Translations under genes and position numbers: made by a program
Notes under the pieces: generated by a model
Databases searched by the model: none
What the model was told of the DNA's origin: nothing
Seen by the model: the letters and a program-made list of their open reading frames with translations, nothing else
Shown here: piece after piece, positions 1 to 7,526 of the stretch
How the letters are laid out: each line of letters starts with the position of its first letter
Position numbering within the stretch: position 1 is the first letter of the stretch
Assembly (NCBI GenBank): GCA_963750965.1
Contig: CAVVSK010000009.1
Location: 246,051-310,050, forward strand
Length of the DNA: 64,000 nucleotides
Origin: CANKHA01 sp963750965
GTDB taxonomy: Bacteria; Pseudomonadota; Alphaproteobacteria; Rhizobiales; Xanthobacteraceae
Direction: 5' to 3'

Positions 1-2214
1 CAAGGCTTCCAGGATGCGCGGAACGTAATTGCGCGTCTCCGCGAACGGGATGCGTTCCACCCAGTCGACCGGATCGACCTTGGGATCGCGCGGATCGCCG
101 AAACGCTCGATCCAGTCCTTTACCCGCCCGCGGCCGGCGTTATATCCAGCAAAGGTCAGAATGTAGGAACCGCGATAAAACTCAAACAGGTCGCCAAGCT
201 CCGCCGCGCCCATTTGCGTATTGTAGACCGGATCCTTCTGCATGCGGCCCCAGTCGAAGATCGCCTTGAATTTCTTGGCGATGTATTTGCCGGCGTCCGG
301 CGTCACCTGCATCAGGCCTACCGCCTTGGCGGTGGAGACGACGCGCTGATTGAAGTGGCTTTCGGTGCGGGCGATCGAATAAGCCACGCTCGGATCAATG
401 GCGGGTCCGATCGGGGAATAGCCTGGCAGGCCGACCGTCGGATGCGCGTAGTAGTCGAACGGATGACCGCGGCCCAGCGCGGCTTTGCCGAGCAGCAGCA
501 TGCCACGCGCGTCATGGGCACGGTTGGCGGCTTCGCCGAGCCCAGCGAGGACGTTGAGGTCGTCGCTGTGCTCGCCGATATCCGCCAGCATGATGTTTGC
601 GAGGTCGCGCTCATCCAGCGCATAAAGGATCTCCGCCGCCCGGACCACATCCGGCGTCGCGCCCGTGCGTCGTGGCGGCGGGCGCAGTGGCAGATCGGGA
701 AGGCCGAGCTTTGCCCGCGCAAGCTGTCCATAATAGACCGTGGAATGCCGGCCAGCGGCGTCGTAATATTTGCGTGCCTCCTCGCGCCGACCCTGCGCTT
801 CCAACGCCCGCCCCATCCAGTAGTTCGCACGCGATAGCGCATGCGGGTTGGAGCCCGTGAGGCCTTCTGGAATGCGAGAGAAATGAGTCAGCGCCGTTGC
901 GGGATCGTTGAGGAAGCGCAGCGCGATCCAGCCGGCGGTGAACTGGTGATCGACCCGGTAATTTTCCTTCGGCGGCGGCGACGCATCGCGTGCCACGAGA
1001 TAAGCAGTCTTTGGATCTCCGATATCGAGAAGTTTGCGCGCGAGATAGCGCCGCTCCATCCACCATTGGTCTAGATCGCCGAGCACGGTCGGGTCGCGTG
1101 GCACGGCAAGCATCGCCTTACCCGCTTCTGCAATCTGGTCGGCCCGCCTCAAATACTGCGCCAGCGTGAACAGATAGACGGGGTCGCGGCGTCCCTCCGC
1201 CGGAACCGCGTCAAGCATGGCCTTGAGGTTGGCTGCCTTCTTAATCATGGCGATGCGTGCCTTGGCGATGGCAAGCTGTGTGGGACCCAGCTGCTGCGCC
1301 AGGCGCATCCCGGCTTCGACATCCTCGTCGTAGAGCCGTTCGTCCATTCGCATCTTATGGTCCGCCGCCGTCAGCATGTCTCCAAAGGTGCTGGTGACCG
1401 TGGTTTCGAGGGTAGGTGTGAGGCTCTCGTGCCGCCAAACGTGGCGCACCAGCGGCTCGGCCGATTTGCGGTCGCCTTGCGCCAGCATGGCGCGCGCCAA
1501 TACCAGGCGGCCCTTCGCGCTCACCGGCGCGCGGCTGGTAAAATAATTGCGAACGGTCCGCGCTTCGCGCTTGTCTTCCCACAGGGCGCCCTCAGCGCGA
1601 CGGCGGAAAAGTTCTAGGCTGGGCCAGCTGGGATTCTCGTCGATGAAGGTGACGTAGCGCTCGAAACTGATGCCGTCGTTATAGGGCGAGCGCAGGATTG
1701 CCCATTCTACCAGCTTGGCTGCGGCGCGCTCGCTGATGCTGCGCGTCATCGAACTGGCTTCGTCGATTTTGCCACGGCTGACGAGAGCCATGGCCTGTTT
1801 CGTTGTGGCGAGGTCGGAAGAAGAAATTGGAGAGGCGGCTTTGGGAGCAGGCATTTCGGGCGCAGGCGCGGCAACCGGGGCGGGAGGCGCCATTTGTGGC
1901 GAAGGTCGCGTTTCGGGTGACGGCACCACCGGCGCCAGGGCCGCGGTCCTGGTGCCCGCCGCTGCCGGCCGCGCGCGGGGCAGAGGAACGCGCGTATTTG
2001 CGCGTACTGTTTTCGTCGCGGCAGGCGTTGCCGCCGGCTTGGCAGCGGATTTCGGCTTTGCCTTCGCTGCAGGTTTCACCGCCGCTTTGGCGCTGTTCTT
2101 GGCCGGCGCGGCATTCACCGCACCGCTACCCAGGCCCAAAAGCAGGGCCAGACCGATGGTCGCCGCCAGATGCGTAATCGGGAACCTCAGGGGTCGATTC
2201 ATCGGTCCGGTCAT
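1..2214 (-). CDS. slt: Soluble lytic murein transglycosylase (SLT domain), 3' end off the window
   Basis: Reading the minus strand from ATG 2214 gives an uninterrupted 738-codon frame that runs off the left edge, so the C-terminus is missing. A hydrophobic signal peptide (about residues 15-36, ending near VNA/A) targets the protein to the periplasm. A long Ala/Pro/Lys-rich stretch follows to about residue 110, then a helical region resembling the superhelical U/L part of Slt70. The catalytic SLT fold begins near residue 600: TESHF supplies the acid Glu at about 618, followed by GLMQVT and the AGYNAGRGRV motif. Family members cleave peptidoglycan between MurNAc and GlcNAc, leaving 1,6-anhydroMurNAc. 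The start at 2214 has GGAGG 12 bases upstream; an in-frame ATG at 2202 is the alternative. It is divergent from dapA. Confidence 0.93.
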   Translation of the reverse strand, partial: MTGPMNRPLRFPITHLAATIGLALLLGLGSGAVNAAPAKNSAKAAVKPAAKAKPKSAAKPAATPAATKTVRANTRVPLPRARPAAAGTRTAALAPVVPSPETRPSPQMAPPAPVAAPAPEMPAPKAASPISSSDLATTKQAMALVSRGKIDEASSMTRSISERAAAKLVEWAILRSPYNDGISFERYVTFIDENPSWPSLELFRRRAEGALWEDKREARTVRNYFTSRAPVSAKGRLVLARAMLAQGDRKSAEPLVRHVWRHESLTPTLETTVTSTFGDMLTAADHKMRMDERLYDEDVEAGMRLAQQLGPTQLAIAKARIAMIKKAANLKAMLDAVPAEGRRDPVYLFTLAQYLRRADQIAEAGKAMLAVPRDPTVLGDLDQWWMERRYLARKLLDIGDPKTAYLVARDASPPPKENYRVDHQFTAGWIALRFLNDPATALTHFSRIPEGLTGSNPHALSRANYWMGRALEAQGRREEARKYYDAAGRHSTVYYGQLARAKLGLPDLPLRPPPRRTGATPDVVRAAEILYALDERDLANIMLADIGEHSDDLNVLAGLGEAANRAHDARGMLLLGKAALGRGHPFDYYAHPTVGLPGYSPIGPAIDPSVAYSIARTESHFNQRVVSTAKAVGLMQVTPDAGKYIAKKFKAIFDWGRMQKDPVYNTQMGAAELGDLFEFYRGSYILTFAGYNAGRGRVKDWIERFGDPRDPKVDPVDWVERIPFAETRNYVPRILEAL

Positions 2215-2421
2215 ACCTTGTCCACGCCTCCAGCTACAGAGGATTTTTTCGCTGACTTCGGTTGATGCCCTGTAAAATCCGCAATTCGGGGGTCTTTTTG
2301 CAGCCATATCGACGAATGCAGGCGCGGCCTGTCGCCGCGCCGGCCCCTCTTTCTTCCGTCCGTCCGACCCGATATCAATGGACTGAGGCTGCCCAGCGCG
2401 CGCCAAAATCGGGGATTGCTC

Positions 2422-3312
2422 ATGACCGCCAAGACGAGCTTCAGGGGCTCGTTCACCGCTCTCGTCACGCCGTACAAGAACGGATCGCTTGACGAAAGCG
2501 CCTTTCGTGCCCTGATCGATTGGCAGATCAGCGAAGGCACCAGCGGCCTCGTGCCCGTGGGCACCACGGGCGAGAGCCCGACGCTGTCCCATCGTGAGCA
2601 CATGCAGGCGGTGGAATGGTGCGTGCACCAGGCCAAGGGGCGCGTGCCGGTAATCGCCGGTGCGGGGTCGAATTCCACCCAGGAGGCGATCGAATTGTCG
2701 CGCCACGCCGAGAAGGCGGGGGCGGACGCCGTGTTGATCGTGACACCCTATTACAACAAGCCGACGCAGGAAGGACTCTACGAGCACTATAAGGCGATCA
2801 ACGACGCCATCGGCATTCCGATCATCATTTACAACATCCCGGCGCGGTCAGTGGTCGACATGTCCGTGGAAACGATGAAGCGGCTGTTTGCGCTGAAAAA
2901 CATTGCCGGCGTGAAGGACGCCACCGCCAACGTGATCCGAGTTTCGCAGCAGCGGGCTGCGCTCGGCCCCGACTTCAACCAGCTCTCGGGCGAAGATGCT
3001 TCAGCCCTCGGCTTCATGGCGCATGGCGGCCACGGCTGCATCTCCGTGACGTCTAACGTGGCGCCGCGGCTTTGCGCCGAATTGCAGCGTGCCTGTCTGA
3101 AGGGCGATTACGTCACTGCTCTCAGATTGCAGGACAAGTTGATGCCCCTGCATCATGCATTGTTCATCGAGACCAATCCGGCGCCAGCGAAATACGCGCT
3201 TTCGCTGCTCGGCAAATGCGAGGAAACCGTGCGGCTGCCCATGGTGCCGCTGTCGGAGCCGACCAAAACGGCGGTGCGCGAGGCCATGGTGCATGCCGGG
3301 CTGACCAACTAG
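2422..3312 (+). CDS. dapA: 4-hydroxy-tetrahydrodipicolinate synthase
   Basis: DapA condenses pyruvate with aspartate semialdehyde, the first committed step of lysine and diaminopimelate synthesis in the cytoplasm. The 296-residue product has the usual family length and an (alpha/beta)8 barrel pattern. Hallmarks are GTTGESPTL (T48, T49), YYNKPTQEG, the catalytic YNIPAR segment (Y137, R142) and the Schiff-base lysine in GVKDATAN (K165). I chose ATG 2422; a TTG two codons earlier is possible but unneeded. It is divergent from the lytic transglycosylase, so precursor supply and wall turnover genes share an intergenic region. It stands alone, not in a lysine operon. Confidence 0.97.
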   Translation: MTAKTSFRGSFTALVTPYKNGSLDESAFRALIDWQISEGTSGLVPVGTTGESPTLSHREHMQAVEWCVHQAKGRVPVIAGAGSNSTQEAIELSRHAEKAGADAVLIVTPYYNKPTQEGLYEHYKAINDAIGIPIIIYNIPARSVVDMSVETMKRLFALKNIAGVKDATANVIRVSQQRAALGPDFNQLSGEDASALGFMAHGGHGCISVTSNVAPRLCAELQRACLKGDYVTALRLQDKLMPLHHALFIETNPAPAKYALSLLGKCEETVRLPMVPLSEPTKTAVREAMVHAGLTN

Positions 3313-3395
3313 GCGGGCAGATAGTTTCTTCGTTTGAGGAACATCCCCCGCTGCACCGCGTTGGAATCTGATGGGAAAATCAGATTTGGTGTCGC

Positions 3396-3611
3396 GTGTC
3401 GCTTTATCGACCAAAACAGAATAATCGCTTTTGGAAGCCTATCGAATCCGCGCCGCCCGACCGCGAAGTCGAGCTGCAGGTCGCCGATCAATTTGGTTCC
3501 TACACACTGACCTTCCCCTGCCGCCTGACGGAAGAAGGCTGGGTCAACGCCAATTCGCAAGGCCGGCTGGAAGTTGAGCCGACCCATTGGCGTGAGCGCA
3601 AGGCCCATTGA
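3396..3611 (+). CDS. Small conserved hypothetical protein
   Basis: A 71-residue frame starting at GTG 3396, lying between dapA and mscL on the same strand. The sequence WKPIESAPPDREVELQV followed by a hydrophobic strand, a Gly-Trp-Val segment and a terminal PTHWRE looks like a compact beta-rich domain. Similar short proteins with a W-PI-SAP opening are common in Rhizobiales and in phage genomes, and their role is unknown. There is no signal peptide, membrane segment or metal-binding motif. The start is uncertain because no ATG is available nearby. I do not assign a function. Confidence 0.6.
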   Translation: MSLYRPKQNNRFWKPIESAPPDREVELQVADQFGSYTLTFPCRLTEEGWVNANSQGRLEVEPTHWRERKAH

Positions 3612-3714
3612 CCTCGCTGCAAATCGAATCGACTCTGGCCGTCCTCTAGGCCGATGACCACCCGCGGCGAGTCCTCGCCGGGAGTCAGCGCGCCAATGCG
3701 GGGAGGAGAGGGCA

Positions 3715-4149
3715 ATGCTGAAGGAATTCCGGGAATTTGCCGTTCGCGGCAACGTGGCCGATCTGGCCGTGGGCGTGATCATCGGCGTCGCTTTTAACGG
3801 TATCGTGCAGTCGCTGGTTGGGGATATCTTCATGCCGGTTATCGGCGCTGTCACCGGAGGGTTGGATTTCTCCAACTATTTCACGGGTCTGTCGTCCACT
3901 GTGACGGCCGGCTCGCTGGACGAGGCCAAGAAGCAAGGCGCGGTACTGGCTTGGGGCAACTTCGTTACGGTAACGATCAATTTCATGATTGTCGCCTGGG
4001 TGCTGTTCTGGGTGGCCAAGGTCATCAATCGCATGCGGGCGGCGGAAGCAAAAAAACCGGATCCGGCACCCACGCGGCAGGAAGCGATCCTGATGGAAAT
4101 TCGCGATCTGCTGAAGTCCGGACCCACGCCGCCGACGCAGCTGGCCTAG
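3715..4149 (+). CDS. mscL: Large-conductance mechanosensitive channel
   Basis: MscL forms a homopentameric inner-membrane pore that opens under membrane tension and releases solutes during hypo-osmotic shock. The product is 144 residues, normal for the family. The N-terminal amphipathic helix and pore-lining TM1 are plain (FREFAVRGNVADLAVGVIIG), followed by the conserved FMPVIG turn, a periplasmic loop, TM2 (about residues 78-100) and a charged cytoplasmic helix. A GGAGGAGAGGGCA ribosome site precedes the ATG. It is a single gene between a small hypothetical gene and smpB, with no sign of coupling to either. Confidence 0.97.
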   Translation: MLKEFREFAVRGNVADLAVGVIIGVAFNGIVQSLVGDIFMPVIGAVTGGLDFSNYFTGLSSTVTAGSLDEAKKQGAVLAWGNFVTVTINFMIVAWVLFWVAKVINRMRAAEAKKPDPAPTRQEAILMEIRDLLKSGPTPPTQLA

Positions 4150-4231
4150 GGCCTCCCCAGTCATTATTCGTCACGAATCCTGCGGACTGGGGCTGTTATG
4201 ATTATCGTTGGGCGACGGGAGACGTGGAGCG

Positions 4232-4705
4232 ATGGCGGCGAAAACAGAACGCAAGATCAAAGTCGTCGCCGACAACCGTAAGGCTCGCTTCAATTACGAG
4301 ATCGGCGAGGTATTCGAGGCCGGCATCATACTGACGGGCACTGAGGTCAAGTCCTTGCGATCCGGCAAGGCGACCATCGCGGAGTCATACGCCGATTCGC
4401 GCGGGGGCGAGATCTGGCTGATCAATTCGAACATCCCTGAATATCTCCAGGCGAGCCGATTCAACCATGAGCCTAAGCGCCGCCGTAAGTTGCTGCTGCA
4501 CAAGAACCAAGTGAACAAGCTTGCCGGTGCGGTGGAGCGCGAAGGCATGACACTGGTGCCGTTGCGGTTGTATTTCAACGAACGAGGCCGCGCCAAGCTT
4601 GAACTCGCGCTGGCGCGCGGCAAGAAGCTCCACGACAAGCGCGAGACGTTGAAAAAACGGTCCTGGGATCGCGAGCGCGGCCGGTTGTTAAGGGAGAAGG
4701 GATAG
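4232..4705 (+). CDS. smpB: SsrA-binding protein
   Basis: SmpB binds tmRNA (ssrA) and brings it to ribosomes stalled on mRNAs lacking a stop codon, enabling trans-translation. The 157-residue protein has the family signatures: NRKARFNYEI near the N-terminus, GTEVKSLRSGK with the conserved E and K, a beta-barrel core, and the basic C-terminal tail KKLHDKRETLKKR that becomes helical in the ribosome. The ATG at 4232 follows GGGAGACGTGGAGCG. A TTG 24 bases earlier would add a non-conserved extension. The peroxiredoxin gene follows after six bases. The tmRNA gene is not in this window. Confidence 0.97.
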   Translation: MAAKTERKIKVVADNRKARFNYEIGEVFEAGIILTGTEVKSLRSGKATIAESYADSRGGEIWLINSNIPEYLQASRFNHEPKRRRKLLLHKNQVNKLAGAVEREGMTLVPLRLYFNERGRAKLELALARGKKLHDKRETLKKRSWDRERGRLLREKG

Positions 4706-4711
4706 CGGAGC

Positions 4712-5257
4712 ATGCAGAAAGAGTTGCCTGTTCCACAGGACGACGGCGCTGCCCGGCATTTGAGCGGCGCGCGGATGCCGGACATTTCACTGATCACGAC
4801 GGAAGGGAGTTCGGTGAATTTTTCCGAGCTTGCCGGCCGGATCGTTATTTACGCCTATCCCCGCACCGGCGAACCGGGCAAAGCCCCGCCTGAGGGCTGG
4901 GCCGCAATCCCAGGTGCCATGGGCTGTACGCCGCAAAGCTGCGCCTTTCGCGATCATTTCGCCGAGCTGCGCCAGCATGCAGTGGCGAATGTCTTCGGCC
5001 TTTCCACCCAGACACAAGATTATCAGCGCGAGGCCGTGGAGCGCCTGAAACTGCCGTTCCCGCTGGTCTCCGACTCCGAGCTCAGGCTCGCAAAGGCCCT
5101 GGAGCTGCCCACATTCGACGCCGGCGGAATGACATTGCTCAAGCGGCTGACGCTCATCGCCGATGACGGCGTGCTGACCAAGGTATTCTACCCGATCTTT
5201 CCGCCGGACAAGAATGCCGAAGAGGTTTTGGGCTGGCTCGCGGCGCATCCGAGATAA
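4712..5257 (+). CDS. Peroxiredoxin (AhpC/TSA/redoxin family)
   Basis: A 181-residue thioredoxin-fold peroxidase. The active-site region reads YPRTGEPG, then GCTPQSCAFRDHF, giving a likely peroxidatic Cys72 and a second Cys77 four residues after it. This CxxxxC spacing suits an atypical (BCP/PrxQ-like or two-cysteine redoxin) enzyme that reduces hydroperoxides with thioredoxin-type donors. The insert between YPRTGEPG and the cysteines is longer than in classical AhpC. No signal peptide, so cytoplasmic. It sits six bases after smpB and is probably cotranscribed. Its last 70 bases overlap, antisense, the 3' end of the uracil-DNA glycosylase gene. Confidence 0.88.
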   Translation: MQKELPVPQDDGAARHLSGARMPDISLITTEGSSVNFSELAGRIVIYAYPRTGEPGKAPPEGWAAIPGAMGCTPQSCAFRDHFAELRQHAVANVFGLSTQTQDYQREAVERLKLPFPLVSDSELRLAKALELPTFDAGGMTLLKRLTLIADDGVLTKVFYPIFPPDKNAEEVLGWLAAHPR

Positions 5258-5883
5258 GCGCGCGCCTTGGCGAAAACGTCGCGAAACATTTCCGGCGTCA
5301 GCACGCCGGTGTTCGTGTTGTAGCGTGAGCAGTGGTAGCTGTTGAATAGCGCGATTTCGCCGAGCATGTGCTGGCAACCATGGGCGAACGCAAATCCCGA
5401 ACGCTTGCCGCCCAAAGCTACGATGGAGGCGTCATGCGCAATGCGTCCCAGCGAGATCAGCGCGCGCAGCTTCGGCATATCCGCGATTTCCGCTTTCAAG
5501 AAATCATTGCAGGTTCTGATCTCTGTTGTGGCCGGCTTGTTCTCCGGCGGTACGCAGCGCACCGCATTGCTGATGCGGGCGTCGACCATCGTTAGCCCGT
5601 CGTCGACGCGCTCCTCGTATCGTCCCTTGGCAAATCCGTATTCGATCAGGGTCGGGTAAAGCAGATCGCCGGCATAGTCGCCGGTGAAAGGCCGGCCGGT
5701 GCGGTTTGCGCCTTGCAAGCCGGGAGCCAGGCCGACAACCAGCAGACGGGCGTCGATCGGGCCGAAGGAGGGGACCGGCGCGTTGTGCCAGCCTGGCTCC
5801 TTGACGCGCCAATTCTCGCGGAAGGCGACCAGTCGCGGGCAGCGCGGACAATCGCGCGAGGGTTCAACGCGCTCGACGGGCAT
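5188..5883 (-). CDS. Uracil-DNA glycosylase, family 5-like (UDGb)
   Basis: Base-excision repair enzyme removing uracil and other deaminated bases from DNA. The 231-residue frame from ATG 5883 carries cysteines C12 and C15 at the N-terminus plus later cysteines in NAVRC and YHCSR, fitting the four-cysteine iron-sulfur cluster of family 4/5 glycosylases. Catalytic motif 1 reads GLAPGLQGANRTGRPFTGD, lacking the family 1 Asp and typical of UDGb. Motif 2 is NSYHCSRYNTNTG. The gene follows the NYN-domain gene by 19 bases and is probably cotranscribed with it. The last 23 codons run through the peroxiredoxin 3' end on the other strand and look poorly conserved. A longer upstream frame exists but lacks family similarity. 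Confidence 0.92.
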   Translation of the reverse strand: MPVERVEPSRDCPRCPRLVAFRENWRVKEPGWHNAPVPSFGPIDARLLVVGLAPGLQGANRTGRPFTGDYAGDLLYPTLIEYGFAKGRYEERVDDGLTMVDARISNAVRCVPPENKPATTEIRTCNDFLKAEIADMPKLRALISLGRIAHDASIVALGGKRSGFAFAHGCQHMLGEIALFNSYHCSRYNTNTGVLTPEMFRDVFAKARAYLGCAASQPKTSSAFLSGGKIG

Positions 5884-5902
5884 TGCCCCGCTCTCTGGAG
5901 GG

Positions 5903-6559
5903 TTACTCTTCGAAATCGTCGTCGTCTGCGCCCGCGCGTTGTGGCACCGCGGGCCTTTGCAGGAATTGTGGCGTGTGCTGGCGCGGCTCGCGCGATTCAC
6001 GTGGCTCTCGTGGCGGACGGTCGCTCCGGTCTCCCGGGTCACGGCCAATCTTGCCCTGCAATTCCATGATGTCGATGAACTGGTCGGCCTGCCGGCGCAA
6101 CTCATCGGCTACCATCGGCGGCTGGGTCGAAATCGTGGAAACCACGACCACACGCACGCCACGCCGCTGCACCGCCTCCACCAGGGAGCGGAAATCGCCG
6201 TCACCCGAGAACAACACCATCTGGTCGATATGGCCGGCGAGCTCCATGGCATCGACTGCAAGCTCGATGTCCATATTGCCCTTCACCTTGCGCCGGCCGG
6301 TCTGGTCGACGAATTCCTTGGTCGCTTTGGTCACCACGCTGTAGCCATTGTAGTCGAGCCAGTCGATAAGCGGGCGAATCGAGGAATACTCCTGATCCTC
6401 AATCACCGCAGTGTAGTAAAAGGCTCGCACTAGGTAACCGCGCGACTGAAATTCACGCAATAGGCGCTTGTAGTCGATGTCGAAGCCGAGAGCCTTGGCG
6501 GTGGCGTAGAGATTGGCGCCATCGATGAATAGGGCTATTTTTTCATTGGGAAGGGGCAT
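5903..6559 (-). CDS. NYN domain protein (LabA/DUF88 family, PIN-like RNase)
   Basis: A 218-residue PIN-like nuclease of the NYN/LabA group. The core shows the acidic residues expected for metal binding: IALFIDGANLY near the start, LVRAFYYTAVIED, the KGNMDIELAVDAMELA segment and the FSGDGDFRSLVEAVQRRG motif. The C-terminal 45 residues are a low-complexity Arg/Pro/Asp-rich tail, possibly an RNA-binding or protein-contact tail. Family members are thought to act in RNA processing or turnover, but the target here is unknown. ATG 6559 is preceded by CGAGAGAG; an upstream ATG at 6583 lacks a ribosome site. Divergent from rpoZ and upstream of the glycosylase. Confidence 0.9.
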   Translation of the reverse strand: MPLPNEKIALFIDGANLYATAKALGFDIDYKRLLREFQSRGYLVRAFYYTAVIEDQEYSSIRPLIDWLDYNGYSVVTKATKEFVDQTGRRKVKGNMDIELAVDAMELAGHIDQMVLFSGDGDFRSLVEAVQRRGVRVVVVSTISTQPPMVADELRRQADQFIDIMELQGKIGRDPGDRSDRPPREPRESREPRQHTPQFLQRPAVPQRAGADDDDFEE

Positions 6560-6852
6560 GTTGCTCTCTCGTAATAAAACCATTTAGGACCCATAGCGGG
6601 CCCGCAGCGAGGCGGGTCAAAAAATAGGATCGTCGCTTAGCAAAAACTCCGGCTGGCCAAGTATAAGGGCCGCACCGTTGGCCTCGGCAGGTCCTTAAAT
6701 GTGGCGGACCGGACCGGACTTAAGCTTCGGGAGCGGTCACAGAGCCCCCAGATCGCGCTTGGACGAAAAATCGTGCTTGAACTTCGGGCTCAGGATGGAT
6801 ACTTAACGTTCAGATTTCACCCAATGTTCCATGAATATAGGAGCGCGAGCCG

Positions 6853-7251
6853 ATGGCCCGTGTCACTGTTGAGGACTGCATCGATAAAGTCGACAACCGG
6901 TTCGACCTTGTCCTGCTTGCCAGCCACCGCGGACGGATGATTTCGTCAGGCGCGCAGATCACCGTCGAGCGGGATAACGACAAAAATCCGGTGGTGGCGC
7001 TACGCGAAATCGCGGACACCACCATCTCGCCCGAGGATTTGCGGGAGGATTTGATCCATTCCCTGCAGAAGTATGTCGAGGTCGACGAGCCGGAGCCCGA
7101 GGCGGTTCCGCTGATCGGCGCGGCTGCTGCCGGTGCTGGCATTGAAGCCGACGATACCGAGGTCACGGGCGAGCGGATGACCGAGGAGGAGCTCCTCAAA
7201 GGCTTGGAAGGTCTGGCGCCACCTGAGGAGCAGCCGGAAGAGGAAGAATAA
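6853..7251 (+). CDS. rpoZ: DNA-directed RNA polymerase subunit omega
   Basis: Omega binds beta-prime and assists RNA polymerase assembly; in many bacteria it also contributes to a ppGpp-binding site. The N-terminal MARVTVEDC opening, then NRFDLVLLASHRGRMISSG and the NPVVALREIAD segment, are diagnostic. At 132 residues it is longer than the E. coli subunit (about 90), with the acidic C-terminal extension usual in Rhizobiales. An AGGAG lies 11 bases before the ATG. It is followed by a strong terminator and then rsh, the ppGpp synthase/hydrolase, an order conserved across alphaproteobacteria. Confidence 0.97.
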   Translation: MARVTVEDCIDKVDNRFDLVLLASHRGRMISSGAQITVERDNDKNPVVALREIADTTISPEDLREDLIHSLQKYVEVDEPEPEAVPLIGAAAAGAGIEADDTEVTGERMTEEELLKGLEGLAPPEEQPEEEE

Positions 7252-7276
7252 GGCCTCTTCCCGACGATCATTCTGG

Positions 7277-7304
7277 ACGGCCCGGAGCTTCGGCTTCGGG
7301 CCGT
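7277..7304 (+). terminator. Rho-independent-like terminator after rpoZ
   Basis: Twelve complementary base pairs (7277-7288 with 7293-7304, one G-T pair) close a TTCG tetraloop, followed by TGCATTTT. The stem starts 26 bases after the rpoZ stop codon. The run of T is short, so it may also act as a 3' stabilising hairpin, but position and strength support termination or attenuation before rsh. Confidence 0.8.
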
Positions 7305-7526
7305 TGCATTTTCGGCAACCTTTAAAGGTGGTTTCTTGCGGCGCGGGCGAATCGCCGTGTTATCTTTATCGTTAGGCCGCGCATGATCCGGGTGGAGTGT
7401 AAACCGGTTCGCCGATTAGATCCTGCGCTAAGCCAGTAGATTCCGCGCGATCGGATACACAATGGGTACTCCCTTTGCTGATCGCGCGCTGGGCCAATTA
7501 TAGCGTTGGTTCAAGCAGCCGGGATA

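Noticed and set aside
4150..4205. Terminator after mscL from CCCCAGTC and GACTGGGG
   Set aside because: The 22-base loop is long and there is no T run; too weak to list.
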